Origin: Taudactylus pleione
Lineage: Eukaryota > Chordata > Amphibia > Anura > Myobatrachidae
Assembly (NCBI GenBank): GCA_031769625.1
Contig: JAUIMM010000124.1
Location: forward strand, 10,614,001-10,678,000
Direction: 5' to 3'
DNA length: 64,000 nucleotides
In this document: positions 36,012 through 48,439 of the stretch, piece after piece
Layout of the letters: each line of letters starts with the position of its first letter
Position numbering within the stretch: the stretch's first letter is position 1
Program-made: the position numbers and the translations under genes
The notes under the pieces: model-generated
What the model saw: only the letters and a program-made list of their open reading frames with translations
Database searches by the model: none
Told to the model about the DNA's origin: nothing

Positions 36012-36584
36012 TTTTCTCCCGCAACTGGGGCTGCCAGGAAAAAACTTAGGTATCCTAAGCAACCCACTGGCGGTGATGCAGGGCAGGCAGGACCAAGTTT
36101 GGACATCTGGTCCGGACTGAAGGACCTGGCAACAATTTCTGACATGTCTACTGTCACTGCATATGATACTGTACCATTGACAGAATGGTGGAGGATTACA
36201 TCGGTGACAGCATCCAAGTAGGCATATCAGACAGTCCGTACCTGTACTGGCAGGAAAAAGAGGCAATTTGGAGGCCCCTGTACAAACTGGCTCTATTTTA
36301 CCTGAGTTGCCCCCCCTCCAGTGTGTACTCCGAAAGTGTTTAGTGCAGCCGGGAACCTTGTCAGCAAAAGGCGTAGGAGGTTGCTTCCACAAAATGTGGA
36401 GAAGATGATGTTCATAAAAATGAATTATCAACTCTTCCAGGGAGACCAGCCTCCAGAACGTACAGAGGGACCTGTGGTTGTGGATTCCAGCGGGGACGAG
36501 TTAATACTCTGTGAGGATGAGGATGTACACAACACTGAAGAGGGTGAGGAATCGGTGGATGAGGACGACATCTTGCCTCCGTAG
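36012..36584 (+). pseudogene. C-terminal (hATC) remainder of the hAT transposase, frameshifted
   Basis: After the TAA the same frame continues with KKLRYPKQPTGG and SLDIWSGLKDLA. A first frame change occurs near 36165-36190, giving YLYWQEKEAIWRPLYKLA and SCPPSSVYSE. A second one near 36330 gives VFSAAGNLVSKRRR and LLPQNVEKMMFIKMN, the classic hATC motif, ending in an acidic tail DEDDILPP at 36584. So one stop and two frameshifts separate the core from the dimerisation domain. Confidence 0.85.
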
Positions 36585-37642
36585 AGCCAGTTTGTGCAGG
36601 GACAGATTAATTGCCAGCTTGTTTTGTGGGGGCCCAAACGAACCAATCATTTCAGCCACAGTCGTGTGGCAGACCCTGGCGCTGAAATGATTAGTTTGTT
36701 AAAGTGTCCTGTTTATACAACATAAGGGTGGGTGGGAGGGCCCAAGGACAATTCCATCTTGCACCTCTTTTTTTTCTTTGAATTATGTACTGTTTGGGGC
36801 CTAGTTTTTCAAACTGCCATCCTGTCTGCCACTGCAGTGTCACTCCTAGATGGGCCACGTGTTTGTGCCGCCCACTCGTGTCGCTTAGCATAGTCATCCA
36901 TCTACCTCGGTGCAACCTTTTGGACATAAAATCACTATTGTGAGGTGTGAGGTGTTCAGAATAGACTGGAAATGAGTGGAAATTAAGGTTTTTAAGGTTA
37001 ATAATAGCATAGGAGCAGAAAAATCAACACATTCTGTGATTTTAGCTGTTTTTATGCTTTTTTTAAAAAAAATACAGATCCAAAACACAAAACCCAGAAC
37101 CCAAAACACCGAAGGGTGGTTTTGGCAAAACCAATCCAGATGCAAAACACGAAGAAAGATCCAGATCCAAAACCAAAACACAAAACACGAAAAGTGGCAA
37201 GGTGCACACCCCTAGTTTAAATAGACCACAAGTTGATCACTTTAAAAAAAAATAGTTAAAAAACTCCAAGTTATTGGTGCTCCGGTGAGGTCCTGTGAGA
37301 CTCCACTCAGCTGCTCTATGCCAGCATCTCATCTCCCAGTGCAGGAGCCTGGAGACCAACTGACCGGAGTCCCAGAAGACATCATAGGAGCACTGGTCTC
37401 CGGGCAGGTAATTGTAAGCTCAGTGTATGGGATCGCAGGAGTGAGGGTAAAGGGGGGTGGTGGTCATGGGGGGTTGTGGAGGGGTAGCTGGTGGCTCATG
37501 CATGGTCACACTGTCAGAGTATTTTATTAGAAAAATACCCTCAAACGTGTGTGAAGAGGATTTGCAGGGACAGAGTTTCCTCGCAAGCTCTGTCCCTGCA
37601 TGCAATATTTGATACATCCTTGTGATGCAAATTTTGGCGATA

Positions 37643-38150
37643 TTGGGCCTGATTCATTACCGATCACAATTGCGATTATGCAGGCAGTTGGTCTATTGTT
37701 GCGTTCTGCGCAGGCTTATGCATCGCAGTGCGCGAAAGTCTCACTGCGATTGGTCTGTGATCACAGTGACTACACAGACCCATTGCAGAGTGATTGACAG
37801 GAAGTGAGCGTTTGGGGGGCTGGTCGGCAAAACGCAGGCATGCCAGTGCATTTGAACACCATTACAGGGGCGTGCATACGCAGCCTGGCCTTTCACTGTG
37901 TGTAATTATGTTAGCAATTTCTGAGTAGGGTCAGACCTTGGGCAAGTGTGCATGAGGCTGCGACGGTACTCCATGTTACTGATGGTTTTGCAGACTTGCT
38001 AAGTATTATGAATGTGTGTAAGGTAAAGTGGGCATCCTTATTTTGGGCTGCGACGGCATTGCGATAGCAATCATTAGAATATTTTCGCAGTGGGACTGTG
38101 TGCGTAATCGCAGCCACGATCGCAATAGCGATTCGTAATGAATCAGGCCC
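37643..38150. mobile_element. Harbinger-type MITE in block B, ATT target duplication
   Basis: GGGCCTGATTCATTACCG at the left, inverse at the right, ATT on both sides (37640-37642, 38151-38153). Block C has the same insertion at 42283, and block A a deleted copy, so it predates the duplications. Confidence 0.9.
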
Positions 38151-38502
38151 ATTATCACAACTCATCTGCATCTTAGATGTGGATTGTGATAAATGGAGCC
38201 CTTTCTACATACAATATGTGCTTTATAGTAAATCATTGTTGAATACATTCTTGCTTTATATTTTTTATTAGAAGTAGAAATTATATTAGTACCAATCTTC
38301 AGAAACCCATGCACCGATTGGGATAAAACCAATGCGAGGTGGTACAGTTGGAGCCTGGCCAGGTTTTAGGAGGGTTAGGGTCCTGGTTGGACCTCCCATT
38401 GGTGTATGCTGGGCAGAATATTGACCCAGGGAACCTGTTTTGAGCCTTCCACTGGATGTATTTTGATGAAAACTTCACAGAGGGGTAGCAATGGGTCTTG
38501 GA

Positions 38503-39923
38503 CAGGCCTGGCAACAGAGGTGGTCCAGGGGTACAACTGTATCGGGCACTATGTTTCTAGGGGGCCCCCAGAGTGTACCGCTGCCTGCACTGCTGCTGCA
38601 GTGATCAGCAAGGTGCAGACATGTATGGGGCCCATGCTGATCACTGCAGCAGCAAGTCCAGTTGCGAGTTGGGCGATGGGGGGTGGGGATGGGATGGGAC
38701 AGGGTGCCATCTGCCACCTAGTCTCTAGAAATACCTGAAGCTGGACGCACGCTGTATATGCTCATAGGAGCAGGGCCGGCCAGTCTGTATCACTCACTGG
38801 AGAAGCTCAGCAATGTGGTGGGGGTGGGTCTGCTGCCTGATGTCTCCTCGGCTCACTGGCTGTGAGATAGAAGCAGTTATTAAGCAGCCCCGTCCCCACC
38901 CCAGTGCTCTACCTCTTCAGTCCCTCCCAGCAGCAGCAGTCAGTCCGGACTCAGAAGTTGCCACCTATGTCACAGGCAGGAAGCTCCAGCTTCCAGCAGG
39001 TAAGTGCAGTCATTAAGCAGCCCCGCCCCCATTCCAATGCTCTGCCTCTTCAGTCCCGCCCAGCAGCAGCAGCCAGTCTGGACTCAGAAGTTGCCTATAT
39101 ATCACAGGCAGGAAGCTCCAGCCTCCAGCAGGTAAGTGCAGCATGGGGGAGGTAGGGGGAAACTCAAAATGTGGGATAGGGTTGGGAAGCACTGTGTGGA
39201 GTGGGGGATGGGATAGCACAGTGTGAGATAGGGGATGGGAGAGCACAGTGTGGGATGGGAGGGCACAGTGTGAGTTGGTAGATGGCAATGCACAGTGTGG
39301 GATGGGAGAGCACATTGTGGGATGGGAGGGCACAGTGTGAGATGGGGGATGGAAGAGCACAGTATTGGGGGATGAGAGAGCACAGTGATAGATGGGAGGG
39401 CACAGTGTAGGATGGGGATGGGAAAGCACAGTGTGGGATGGGGGATGTTGAGAGCACAGTGTGAAATGGGGAATGGGGTAGCACAGAGGAATATGGAAGG
39501 GAGGTTATGTGTATGTGTAAAATTTTTTTTACAAAATTACATATATTCTGCTTATGCAAAGGAGCTAATTGCAGCCTCCATGCTGCTTAGGTTAAGGCCA
39601 TCGAGAATCAAAAAGTAGCCGGCTGAGTCCAGCTAGCACTGAGAGGCAAGAGGATCAGGCAGATGGCGAGCTGAATAGTGGCACAACCCAAAGAAGAGAC
39701 ACCCTAGCAGAAATGCCATGGTTGAGCATGGAGGGACACTGAGGGAATGGAGGGACGCTGTGGTGGTATGGAGGACACTGTGGCTCAGAGACTCACCAGA
39801 GAAACTACATATAGGTAAGTTAAAATCTCAAGCAACTGGCCTGTACCTGCCAGGGACCCTGGGATTTGGGGGCCCCCTAAAAAATGGGTGTACCGGGCCT
39901 CATGATTTCTGTTGCTGGCCCTG
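38503..39923. mobile_element. Non-autonomous hAT nested in the Helitron-like element
   Basis: Terminal repeats CAGGCCTGGCAACAGA and CAGGGCCAGCAACAGA (inverse), target GTCTTGGA on the left and GTCTTAGA on the right. Block A has no insertion at its matching site (about 14860). It includes a 133-bp tandem duplication (38880-39145) and a G-rich minisatellite. Confidence 0.85.
39140..39490. repeat. G-rich minisatellite, 18-35-bp units (GTGGGATGGGAGAGCACA)
   Basis: About 14 irregular units of GGGATGGGAGAGCACAGTGT type. The same array recurs in block C at 44520-44960. Confidence 0.95.
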
Positions 39924-40519
39924 GTCTTAGATGCCTAATGAAGTGGTTGGAGTCCTGGTCGGACCTCAGGCTGAGTGCGCTGGGCAGAACTTTGATCTAG
40001 GGAGCCTGTTCTGAGCCATCCACTGGATGGATTTGGGCAAATATATTTTACAGAGTTGTAACATTGGATCCCAGGACACATCCCAGAGGGTCGGACCTCC
40101 CGTTGGTATATGCTGGGCAGAACTTTGAAATGGGGAGCCTGTTCTGGGCCTTCCACTGGATGGATTTTGATGAAAACTTCACAGAGGGGTGGGAATTGGT
40201 TTGGGATGCTAATGGAGTGGTTGGGGTCCTGGTTGAACCTCACGGTTGAGTGCGAAAACAGAACTTTCCTCAGTGGTGTGTTGGAAGAGCTGCTAAGCTG
40301 CTAATTATTTTTAAAATGTTGACAGTTACATCAAACTCATTGATACTGTAATTTAACAACTTGACAATTTAAACCTGGGCAACACCGGGTACTTTAGCTA
40401 GTTGCTTAATAAATATAACTGTGTTTTGTTTAAATGCAGCAATTTATTTTCAATACTTTGCACTTTTGCATTCACTTTTTAAAGCAAAAGTTAAAAAAAA
40501 AAAAAAATAATAATAATAC

Positions 40520-40549
40520 CTGCAACTGTTCCTGTTTGGTCTATTGTTT
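40520..40549 (-). CDS. Candidate 30-bp linker exon of the SRCR gene, block B
   Basis: Minus strand: a T-rich tract ending TTATTTTCACAG precedes and GTATTATT follows. Phase 1-1 reading TIDQTGTVA differs from the block A copy by one residue (Val to Asp) and is open. Both splice dinucleotides are kept. Confidence 0.5.
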
Positions 40550-41017
40550 CTGTGAAAATAACAAAATATATAAAAATTAAATAATTAAAATGCTATGGAT
40601 AAAATGACAGCATATTAAAAATTAGTTTATAGAGGATTTTATTTAAATTTTATAATTGTCTTATTCACACACGTAAAATAGAGTGTAGACTGTTTTTTAT
40701 TATGCCAGATACACTTTCCCATAGCAACACATGGACTTTACATTAAGTCAAATTTATGATTTTGTCTTATGGAATTAATATGATTCATCAATAAATTGAT
40801 ACAATACAATGTACAAAAGTATAATTTCAACTTAATTTAAAGTAAAAATATAAACCCTTACAGTACTACACAGCTAAGAAATTTGCTATATACATTTGAA
40901 AAGTCCACAAAAGTATTAGAGAGTAAATGTAATGCATTATAGAAACAGCTTATCGTTCTCATTTTCTTATGAAACTGTCTGTATTGCACTATAGTGGTTT
41001 AAACAATATCAGTGATA

Positions 41018-41343
41018 AGGCCCGCATACACGGTGCGATAAAGCAGCCAATCCGACTGATTGGTACGATTTGGCTGCTATATCGCACCGTGTATGGGCCC
41101 GATGTCGGACTGAGCGCGCACCCGTGGAGTCGTACATCGCACCCTCTGATCTTACTGCAGGTTCAGTTGATCAGGAGATGCGATGTGCGATCCCATGCAG
41201 CACTATGCAGGAGGAGGAGGGGGAAGTCTGCATAACGGGTGGTCGGCAACCCGATTGCAGCATGTGTTGGGACCGCCCGATATGTCGGACATCGGATTCA
41301 CCATTGCGTTGCATTGTACCTATCGCGCCATGTATGGCCGGCA
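41018..41343. mobile_element. Harbinger-type MITE private to block B, ATA target duplication
   Basis: AGGCCCGCATACACGG on the left, the inverse CCATGTATGGCCGGC on the right; ATA at 41015-41017 and 41344-41346. Block A shows the empty site at about 16168. Confidence 0.85.
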
Positions 41344-42282
41344 ATAGACAAGATGTCAGTTGCTCATTCAGTGTCTGATTCATAGTTGCACACAAGTCTG
41401 TTTTGTGAATGGGTTTTGTGATTTTTCACACTACACATGATGCTTAAGTAAGCATACGCAACTTGGGGCAACTATGGGTTGTTCAGAGTCATACGCATCT
41501 CAGCTGCATCTCAACTTGTGGCAGAGTAGGTATAACAGGGCGACACCTGAGTGCTCACATATAGGCTAAGAGGTAAATTTACCCCTTTTTTTAGTAAGCA
41601 AAACGAGTTTACCATACCTTTAATGTAATGTAATGGCAAATGTGATATGCTCAGATTTACTAAAAATTAATTGCAAAAAACACAGGGGAAAGCCCTGTGA
41701 TTATAATGCCATCTTCAAATAGAGTTATGTAGGCTTTGCCTCATTTCCCCGACTCCTGCTCTGTTCTAACAAGCAGAGCAGAGCTGGGAACCAACCCCTG
41801 TGATCAGCTTTGTGTGTTTAAATAGACCACAGGCTGATCGCTTTAAAAAAAAAAAAAGTTAAAAAACTCCCAAGTGATTGGTGCTCTGGCGAGGTCCTCT
41901 GAGACTCTGGTCAGCTGGTCTCTGGGCTTTGCACTGTGACCCCGTCAGCTGCTCTATGCCAGCATCTCAGTTTTCAGCATAGAATAAGTGACCAGGGTCA
42001 CACTGCAGGAGCCTGGAGACCAACTGACCAGAGTCCCAGGGGACATCATAGGAGCACTGGTCTCTGGGCAGGTAAGTGCAAGCTCAGTGTGGGGGATCAC
42101 GCGAAATGGGGGTGAGAGGGGGTGGTCATGGGGGGGTTGTGGAGGGGTAGCCGGCGGCTCATGCATGGTCACACTGTCAGAGTATTTTATTTGAAAAATA
42201 CCCTGAAAAGTGTGCGAAGAGGAAGCTCTGCCCCTGCGTGCAATATTTGATGCATCCTTGTGATGCAAATTTGGGTGATATT

Positions 42283-43271
42283 GGGCCTGATTCATTACCA
42301 ATCGCAACAGTGATTACGCACGCAGATGGCCTATTGTGGCGTTCTGCGCATGCTTATGAATCGCAGTGCGTGATGGTCTCACTGCGATTGGACTGCGATC
42401 ACAGTGACTACATAGACCCATCTCAGAGTGATTGACGGGTGATTGAGTGAGCATTTGGGGGTGGTGAAGGGGGGCTGGTCGGCAAAACGCAGGCATGCCG
42501 ATGCATTTGAACGCCATTATAGGGGAGTGCATACGCAGCCTGGCCTTTCACAGCGTGTGATGAGGTTAGCAATTTCTGAGTAAGGTCAGACCTTGTTCAA
42601 GTGTGCATGAGGCTGTGATTGTACTCCATGTTACAGATGGTTTTGCAGACTTGCTAAGTATTACGGATGTGTAAGGTGAAGTGAGCGTTCTTATTTTAGG
42701 TGTGTAAGGTGAAGTGGGCGTTCTTATTTTAGGCTGCAACGGCATTGCGATAGCATTCATTAGCATATTTTTGCAGTGGGACTATGGGCCTGATTCAGAG
42801 CCGCTCGCTGCTGTCGGTGACCACCCACAGCTTGTGCGAGCAGCCTGGAGTACGTTGCGGATATCGCGACCATTGGACTTGCGACGAGACCTTGTGGTGG
42901 GGTCTCAGCTCCCGCAAGCCCAAGTGGATTTCCTGCTCTAATAGAGCAGGAAGTCCACTACTGACATCACTAGTGATGTCAGTAGGTCCGCCCTCAAATG
43001 CCAGGCATTCCTATGGGAACGCCTGCATTTGCCCAACCACCCTCCCTACCAGCCTACAAAACAGGGCGAGCTGTCACTCACCATTGACAGCCGCCCCGTC
43101 TTGTAGCGAGCCCTGCAGTGACTAAAGCTCAGTCGCTCTTCGGGGCTTGCGCATGCCGAACAAGGTGCAAAAATCAATAAACATCGAGCCGCTTGCGAGT
43201 GGCTCTGAATGAGGCCCTATGTGTGTAATCACAGCTACAATCGCAACAGCGATCCGTAATGAATCAGGCCC
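42283..43271. mobile_element. Harbinger-type MITE in block C with a second MITE nested inside
   Basis: Same family and site as 37643-38150, ATT target. Enlarged by the insertion at 42786-43217. Confidence 0.9.
42786..43217. mobile_element. Nested Harbinger-type MITE, TAT target duplication
   Basis: GGGCCTGATTCAGAGCCGC and its inverse, with TAT at 42783-42785 and 43218-43220. Blocks A and B are uninterrupted at the same point, so this arrived after the B/C duplication. Confidence 0.9.
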
Positions 43272-43945
43272 ATTATCACAACTCATCTGCATCATAGATG
43301 CGGATTGTGATAAATAGAGCCCTTTCTACATACAATATGTGCTTTATAGTAAATCATTGTTGAATAAATTCTTGCTTTATATTTTTTATTAGAAGTAGAA
43401 ATTATATTAGTACTAATCTTTTTTAATTTTATATATAAAATTCATTGGTCTATTTGTTTGTCTGTCCGGTTATGCATTCAGGAACCCCTGCACCGACTGG
43501 GATGAAACTAATGCGATGTGGTCCAGTTGGATCCTGGCCAGGTTTTAGGGATGTTAAGGTCCTGGTCTGACCTCCCGTTGGTGTATGCTTTGCAGAACAT
43601 TGACCCAGGGAACCTGTTTTGAGCCTTCTACTGGATGGATTTTGATGAAAACTTCACAGAGGGGTAGCAATGGGTCTTGGACAGGCCTGGCAACAGAGGT
43701 GGTCCAGGGGTACAACTGTATCGGGCACTATGTTTCTAGGGGGCCCCCAGAGTGTACCGCTGCCTGCACTGCTGCTGCAGTTATCAGCAGGGTGCAGACA
43801 TGTATGGGGCCCATGCTGATCACTGCAGCAGCAAGTTCAGTTGCGGGTTGGACGAGGGGGGGTGGGAATGGGACGGGACAGGGTGCCATCTGCCACCCAG
43901 TCTCTAGAAATACCTGCAGCTGGCCGCACGTTATATATACTCATA

Positions 43946-44244
43946 CATACCTCCCAACATGACCCTCTCCAGGAGGGACACAACGCTCTGGTCCTGGACT
44001 TCCCTGGTAAGAGGCGGGGCTGCAGCACAGTTCAAAATTCAAATAGGGGAGCCACACCAACTGTCATTTCACATGCTGCCAAACATCGCTGGCTGGGACT
44101 CATTGGCAGTTGCTGTGACTCCCCTATTTGAATTTTGGACTGTGCTGCAGCCCCACCTCTGGAGCCACCACGTCATAAATTACAAGGGAAGCCCAGGACC
44201 AGAGCATTGTGTCCCTCTCTGAGAGGGTCATGTTGGGAGGTATG
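43946..44244. mobile_element. 299-bp palindromic MITE inside the nested hAT of block C
   Basis: CATACCTCCCAACATGACCC at the left and its inverse at the right; long internal arms (CACAGTTCAAAATTCAAATA). Block B lacks it at 38755-38775. No clear target duplication. Confidence 0.8.
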
Positions 44245-44519
44245 CAGGGCCGGCCAGTCTGCGTCACTCACTGCTGGCTGGTCGCCGGGGCTTGGAGAAG
44301 CTCAGCACTGTGGTGGGGGCGGGGCTGCTGCCTTATGTCTCCTCAGCTCACTGAGAGATAAAAGCAGTCATTAAGCAGCCCCTCCCTGACTTCAGTGCTC
44401 TGCCTCTCCAGTCCTGCCAAGCAGCAGCAGTCAGTCTGGACTCAGAAGTTGCCTTTATGTCACAGGCTGGAAGTTTCAGCCTCCAGCAGGTAAGGGCGGC
44501 ATGGGGGAGGTAGGGGGAA

Positions 44520-44960
44520 ACACAACATGTGGGATAGGGTTGGGAAGCAGTGTGGAGTGGGGGATGGGATAGCACAGTGTCAGATAGGGATCGAAGAGCA
44601 CAGTGTGGTATGGGGGGCACAGTGTGAGATCGGAGATGGCAATGCACAGTGTGGGATGGGAGGGCACAGTGTTATGGGAGAGCACAGTCTGAGATGGGGG
44701 ATGGGAGGGAAGAGAGAGGGATGGGAGAGCACAGTGTGAGATGGGGGATGGGAGAGCACAGTATTGGGGGATGAGGGAGCACAGTGGGAGATGGGAGGGC
44801 ACAGCATGGGATGGGAAAGCACAGTGTGAGATGGGGGATGGGAGAGCACAGTATTGGGGGATGAGGGAGCACAGTGGGAGATGGGAGGGCACAGCATGGG
44901 ATGGGAAAGCACAGTGTGGGATGGGGGATGGGAGGGCACAGTGTGAAATGTTAGAACACA
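44520..44960. repeat. G-rich minisatellite, block C copy, with a duplicated sub-block
   Basis: Same GGGATGGGAGAGCACAGTGT-type units. A stretch of about 90 bp (GGGGGATGAGGGAGCACAGT onward) occurs twice in a row near 44765 and 44856. Confidence 0.95.
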
Positions 44961-46051
44961 TTTTGGGATTATATTTTAGAGAGCATAGAATTAGATGTGG
45001 AATGGGGGAGCACAGTGGGATATGGAAGCATAGTGTGGGGCGGGGAGGTTATGTGTAAGTGTAAAAAAATTAAAACAATTTACATATATTATGCTTATGC
45101 AAAGGAGCTAATTGCAGCCTCCATGCTGCTTAGGTTAAATACGTCGAGAATCAAGAAGAAGCTGGCTGAGTCCAACTAGCACTGAGAGGCAAGAGAGGAT
45201 CAGGCGCATGGCGAACTGAGGAGTGGCGCTGACCCAAGGAAGAGACATCCAAGAATGTAAGTTTGGGGCATGGAGGGACACTGAGGGAATGGAGGGATGC
45301 TGTGGGGGCATGGAGGACACTGAGGCTCAGAGACTCCGCAGAAATACCACATATATGTAAAGCAAAATCTCAAGCAACTGGCCTGTACCTGCAAGGAACC
45401 CTGGGATGGGGGTCCCCTAAAAAATGGGTGTACCGGGCCCATGATTTCTGTTGCCACCCAGAACTTTCCTCATTGGTGTGTTGGAAGAGCTGCTAAGCTG
45501 CTAATTATTTTTATGTTCTAATAGGGAAAAGGGAAATCGGGACAGACTTCTGCACCAGTAAATAATTAGTTGTAAAGGTATATAGGTTACAACCCCAATT
45601 ATAAGAAATTGTAAATCTAAATATTTATAAAGTCCTGGGGCGTGTTGCCAAGGACAATAATAATCTTACAGGATAGAAAAAAGGAAATAGAAATGTCCTC
45701 TTTGTTGGCGCACTTACTAGAATATTGATTAAAAATTAACTTTTATTGTTCATGTTAAAAATTATATATAATCTCTCCAGTGAAATATTGGATACAGATA
45801 CAAATATAATAAAGATTGTTGTATAATATTAAAACGTCTTTGATCTTATTGTATAATGCCTCATTTATTCTTCCACCTGTGCATGTTTTTGGCAACTGAA
45901 AAACAAGTTCCTGTGAATTAAATCAACTTTAGCTAGTTGCTTAATAAATATAACCGTGTATTGCTTAAATGCAGCAATTGTTTTCAACACTGTACTTTTG
46001 CATTCACTTTCTAAAGCAAAAGTTAAAAAAAAATGATAAAAATAATAATAC

Positions 46052-46081
46052 CTGCAACTGTTCCTGTTTGGTCTATTGTTG
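46052..46081 (-). CDS. Candidate 30-bp linker exon of the SRCR gene, block C
   Basis: Minus strand: TTCTTTTCACAG precedes and GTATTATT follows. Phase 1-1 reading TIDQTGTVA, same peptide as block B, with one base change at the first position. Splice sites intact. Confidence 0.5.
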
Positions 46082-46422
46082 CTGTGAAAAGAACAAAATA
46101 TATAATAATTAAAATGCTATGGATAAAATGACAGCATATCAAAAATTAGTTTAAATAGGATTTTACTTAAATTGTATAATTGTCTTATTCACTCAAGTAA
46201 AATAGAGTGTAGACTGTTTTTTATTATGCCAGATACAGATACACTTGTCCATAGCAACACATGGACTTTACATTAAGACAAATGTATGATTTTGTCTTAT
46301 GGAATTAATGATTCATCAATAAATTGATACAATACAATTTGCAAAAATATAATTTCAACTTAATTTAAAGTAAAAATATAAACCCTTACAGTACAACACA
46401 ACTAATAAATGTTGCTATATAC

Positions 46423-46578
46423 CAGTGTTGGCTAACCTTGACAGTCCAGCTGTTGTGGAACTATATATCCCAGCATGCCCTGCCACAGTTTTAGCATGCC
46501 CTAATAGCAAAACTGTAGCAGTGCATGCTGGGTTATGTAGTTCCATAACAGCTGGAGTGTCAAGGTTAGCCAACACTG
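46423..46578. mobile_element. hAT-type MITE, exact 8-bp target CTATATAC
   Basis: CAGTGTTGGCTAACCTTGAC and its inverse; CTATATAC at 46415-46422 and 46579-46586. Blocks A (about 16040) and B (about 40885) show the empty site. Confidence 0.95.
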
Positions 46579-46695
46579 CTATATACAGTACATTTGAAAG
46601 GTCCAGAAATGTATTAGAGAGCAAATGTAAAGCATTATAGAAACTTCTTATCATTCTCATTTTCTTATGAAACTGTCTGTATTGCACTATGGTGG

Positions 46696-46860
46696 TAGAA
46701 GTGAGTTTTGGTAGAGATGTTGCCCATAGCAACCAATTAGATTCTAGCTATTATCTTCTAGAAGGTGCTAGTTAAATGTTAAGTATAATCTGATTGGCTG
46801 CTGTGGGCAACATCTCTTCTAAAACTCACTTCTAAAAACTCTCACTTTAGTAAATTTACC
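46696..46860. mobile_element. Palindromic MITE
   Basis: AGAAGTGAGTTTTGGTAGAG and inverse; internal GATGTTGCCCATAGCAACCA and its partner. Replaces part of the block A sequence in block C. Confidence 0.7.
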
Positions 46861-46959
46861 CTTAAGTATTTCTCTGGCATATTTTGTAAATGCAGGACCA
46901 GATTAAAGTTTATGGTGGCCCCAGGGCAATTAATCAATAAAACTAACAAAATGCTCATA

Positions 46960-47470
46960 CTACCATTCCGCGCCACCCCACCAATGGTCTCTATGTTTTA
47001 TCTGGCCTCAAGCTCCTTCAATGGGTAGTTTACAATCACCTGACCTCTATCCTCTCCTCCCACTTCTTCCTACAATCTGGCTTTCAGTCATTTCATTTTA
47101 CTGAAACTGCTCTCACCAGGTTCACTGATGACCTTCTCATCGCCAAATCAAAAGGCCCTCTCTCTATTTTTATACTCTCTGACCGCAGAGAAGCATTTGA
47201 CGCCATTAATTACCTTCATCTCCTCCAAACCATCTACTCTATTGGGCTTAAATAATCTGCTTTCTCCTGGTTTGCGTCCTACTTGTCCAACTATTCCTTC
47301 TCTGTATCTACTAGCACCTCCTCTTTACCACAACTTTATCTTCCCGCTTTAGTTTATTAGTTCCTTTGGGCTTAGCTACCACCAATATATTGATATTTCT
47401 TAAATCATTCACAGACCTCTCCCACATGTCACTTTTTGTCTGACAGCAATCTCATCCTGGAAGGAACAAT
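46960..47470 (+). pseudogene. LINE reverse transcriptase fragment, block C copy
   Basis: Same fragment as 16500-17120, with its own deletions (the VPQGSVLG part is lost near 47350). Decayed. Confidence 0.65.
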
Positions 47471-48439
47471 GCTTCCTGAACTTCAAAATTACAAAAAACT
47501 ACAGTACCTTGACAAGTTCAACATCATCCTTATTATCGTTCATGTCCAACACATTCATCATCATTATCTTCATAATTTTGAGATCCACAATTATCCCCCT
47601 CTTCCTAATGCACATTAACAACATCCAAAGTAGCATCACAATTTTTATGTATAAATTATCATAATTTCTACTCATCTTCAAATGTGTGAGAACTTGTGGC
47701 AGAGGCTGCTGTATAATTACGGTGTCCTAGTTGGAAATATTAGATTCCCACATAGTACGCATGGACAACCATAGACTGATTTTGCTGGTTGGAGGTGACA
47801 CTCCTAGACTAAGAGCAAGGAAGTGGTGCACGGGAAGTTACAGAAGAAGCATTCATGCTGGGATTTGCTTTTGTACCTGCTGTTCTAATACTGTATGTTT
47901 AAGAGAAGAAAGAGGATCACTGTTAGTAAATAGTGGCCATGGTTCTTTCCTTGCTGATGCGAGTAGAGTATGGGATGTTAGTTATATTCCTGCATTTTTT
48001 TTGTTGGGGGGGGTGGAAGGGTTAATAGTTCCAAGACTTTAACATTATAGCAAATCTGTACGGAACTCTCATGTAAGAAGACCTAAGAATAATTTTGAGC
48101 TAGAGAAGTTCTGTACGGAAGATTGGGGGATAAAGTCTAGAAAAACTATTTGCAAGCAGAAAGACTTATTTGGAAGTCGTGATTTCTGTGAAAGAAGATG
48201 TTACTAAGTACTCACTGACAAGGTGACCAAATAATTGCACATTCCACATTCACTGTTTTTGTTTCAATCTGTTAAGTTCACAAATAGTAAAAGTGCAAAT
48301 TGTGGTTTCTCTTTTCACTCAATGATTCAATAAAACATGCAATTTGCTCAGATGTATCAAACTCTTTGCATATAACAGTATATATATATAAATATTTAAA
48401 ATTGTTTTCTTCAATTTACAAACACAATCAATTGTTTAC

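Larger units (their letters stand above)
32585..37214 (+). mobile_element. Nearly full-length BED-hAT transposon
   Basis: Starts TAGAGGTGAGCGGG and ends GTGCACACCCCTA. The target is TTTTAAAT on the left and GTTTAAAT on the right (37215-37222). Blocks A (13870-13877) and C (41816-41823) have the uninterrupted GTTTAAA site, so the insertion is confirmed by two empty sites. It contains a transposase gene at 33525-36584. Confidence 0.95.
38290..40401 (+). mobile_element. Helitron-like element in block B with preserved 3' end
   Basis: The 5' end is lost. The 3' end reads CCTGGGCAACACCGGGTACTTTAGCTAG and is followed by T, so a GC-rich hairpin remnant precedes CTAG as in Helitrons. A hAT (38503-39923) is nested inside. 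Confidence 0.45.
32445..41575. repeat. Duplicated block B
   Basis: It corresponds to blocks A and C, but is split at 32584/37215 by the full-length hAT, and carries a second non-autonomous hAT at 38503-39923 inside the Helitron-like part. It includes the 30-bp exon at 40520-40549 and a private MITE at 41018-41343, and stops before the LINE and 24-bp exon segments. Confidence 0.85.
43424..45510 (+). mobile_element. Helitron-like element in block C, 3' end deleted, with nested hAT
   Basis: The 5' TC start and ATATAAAATTCATTGGTC stretch are kept. The nested hAT (43682-45454) has lost its right terminus in a deletion that fuses CTGTTGCCACC to the Helitron tail. Confidence 0.45.

Noticed and set aside
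39013..39559. Overlapping Ser/His/Pro-rich minus-strand ORFs (also at 44476-44961)
   Set aside because: Products of the G-rich minisatellite. Several frames are open together and no domain is visible.
47731..48042. 103-codon ORF starting MEILDSHIVRMD, with a LLVGG stretch that recalls SRCR
   Set aside because: It lacks every other SRCR landmark and the block A copy (18074) has a different start and a shifted frame. Similarity is chance.
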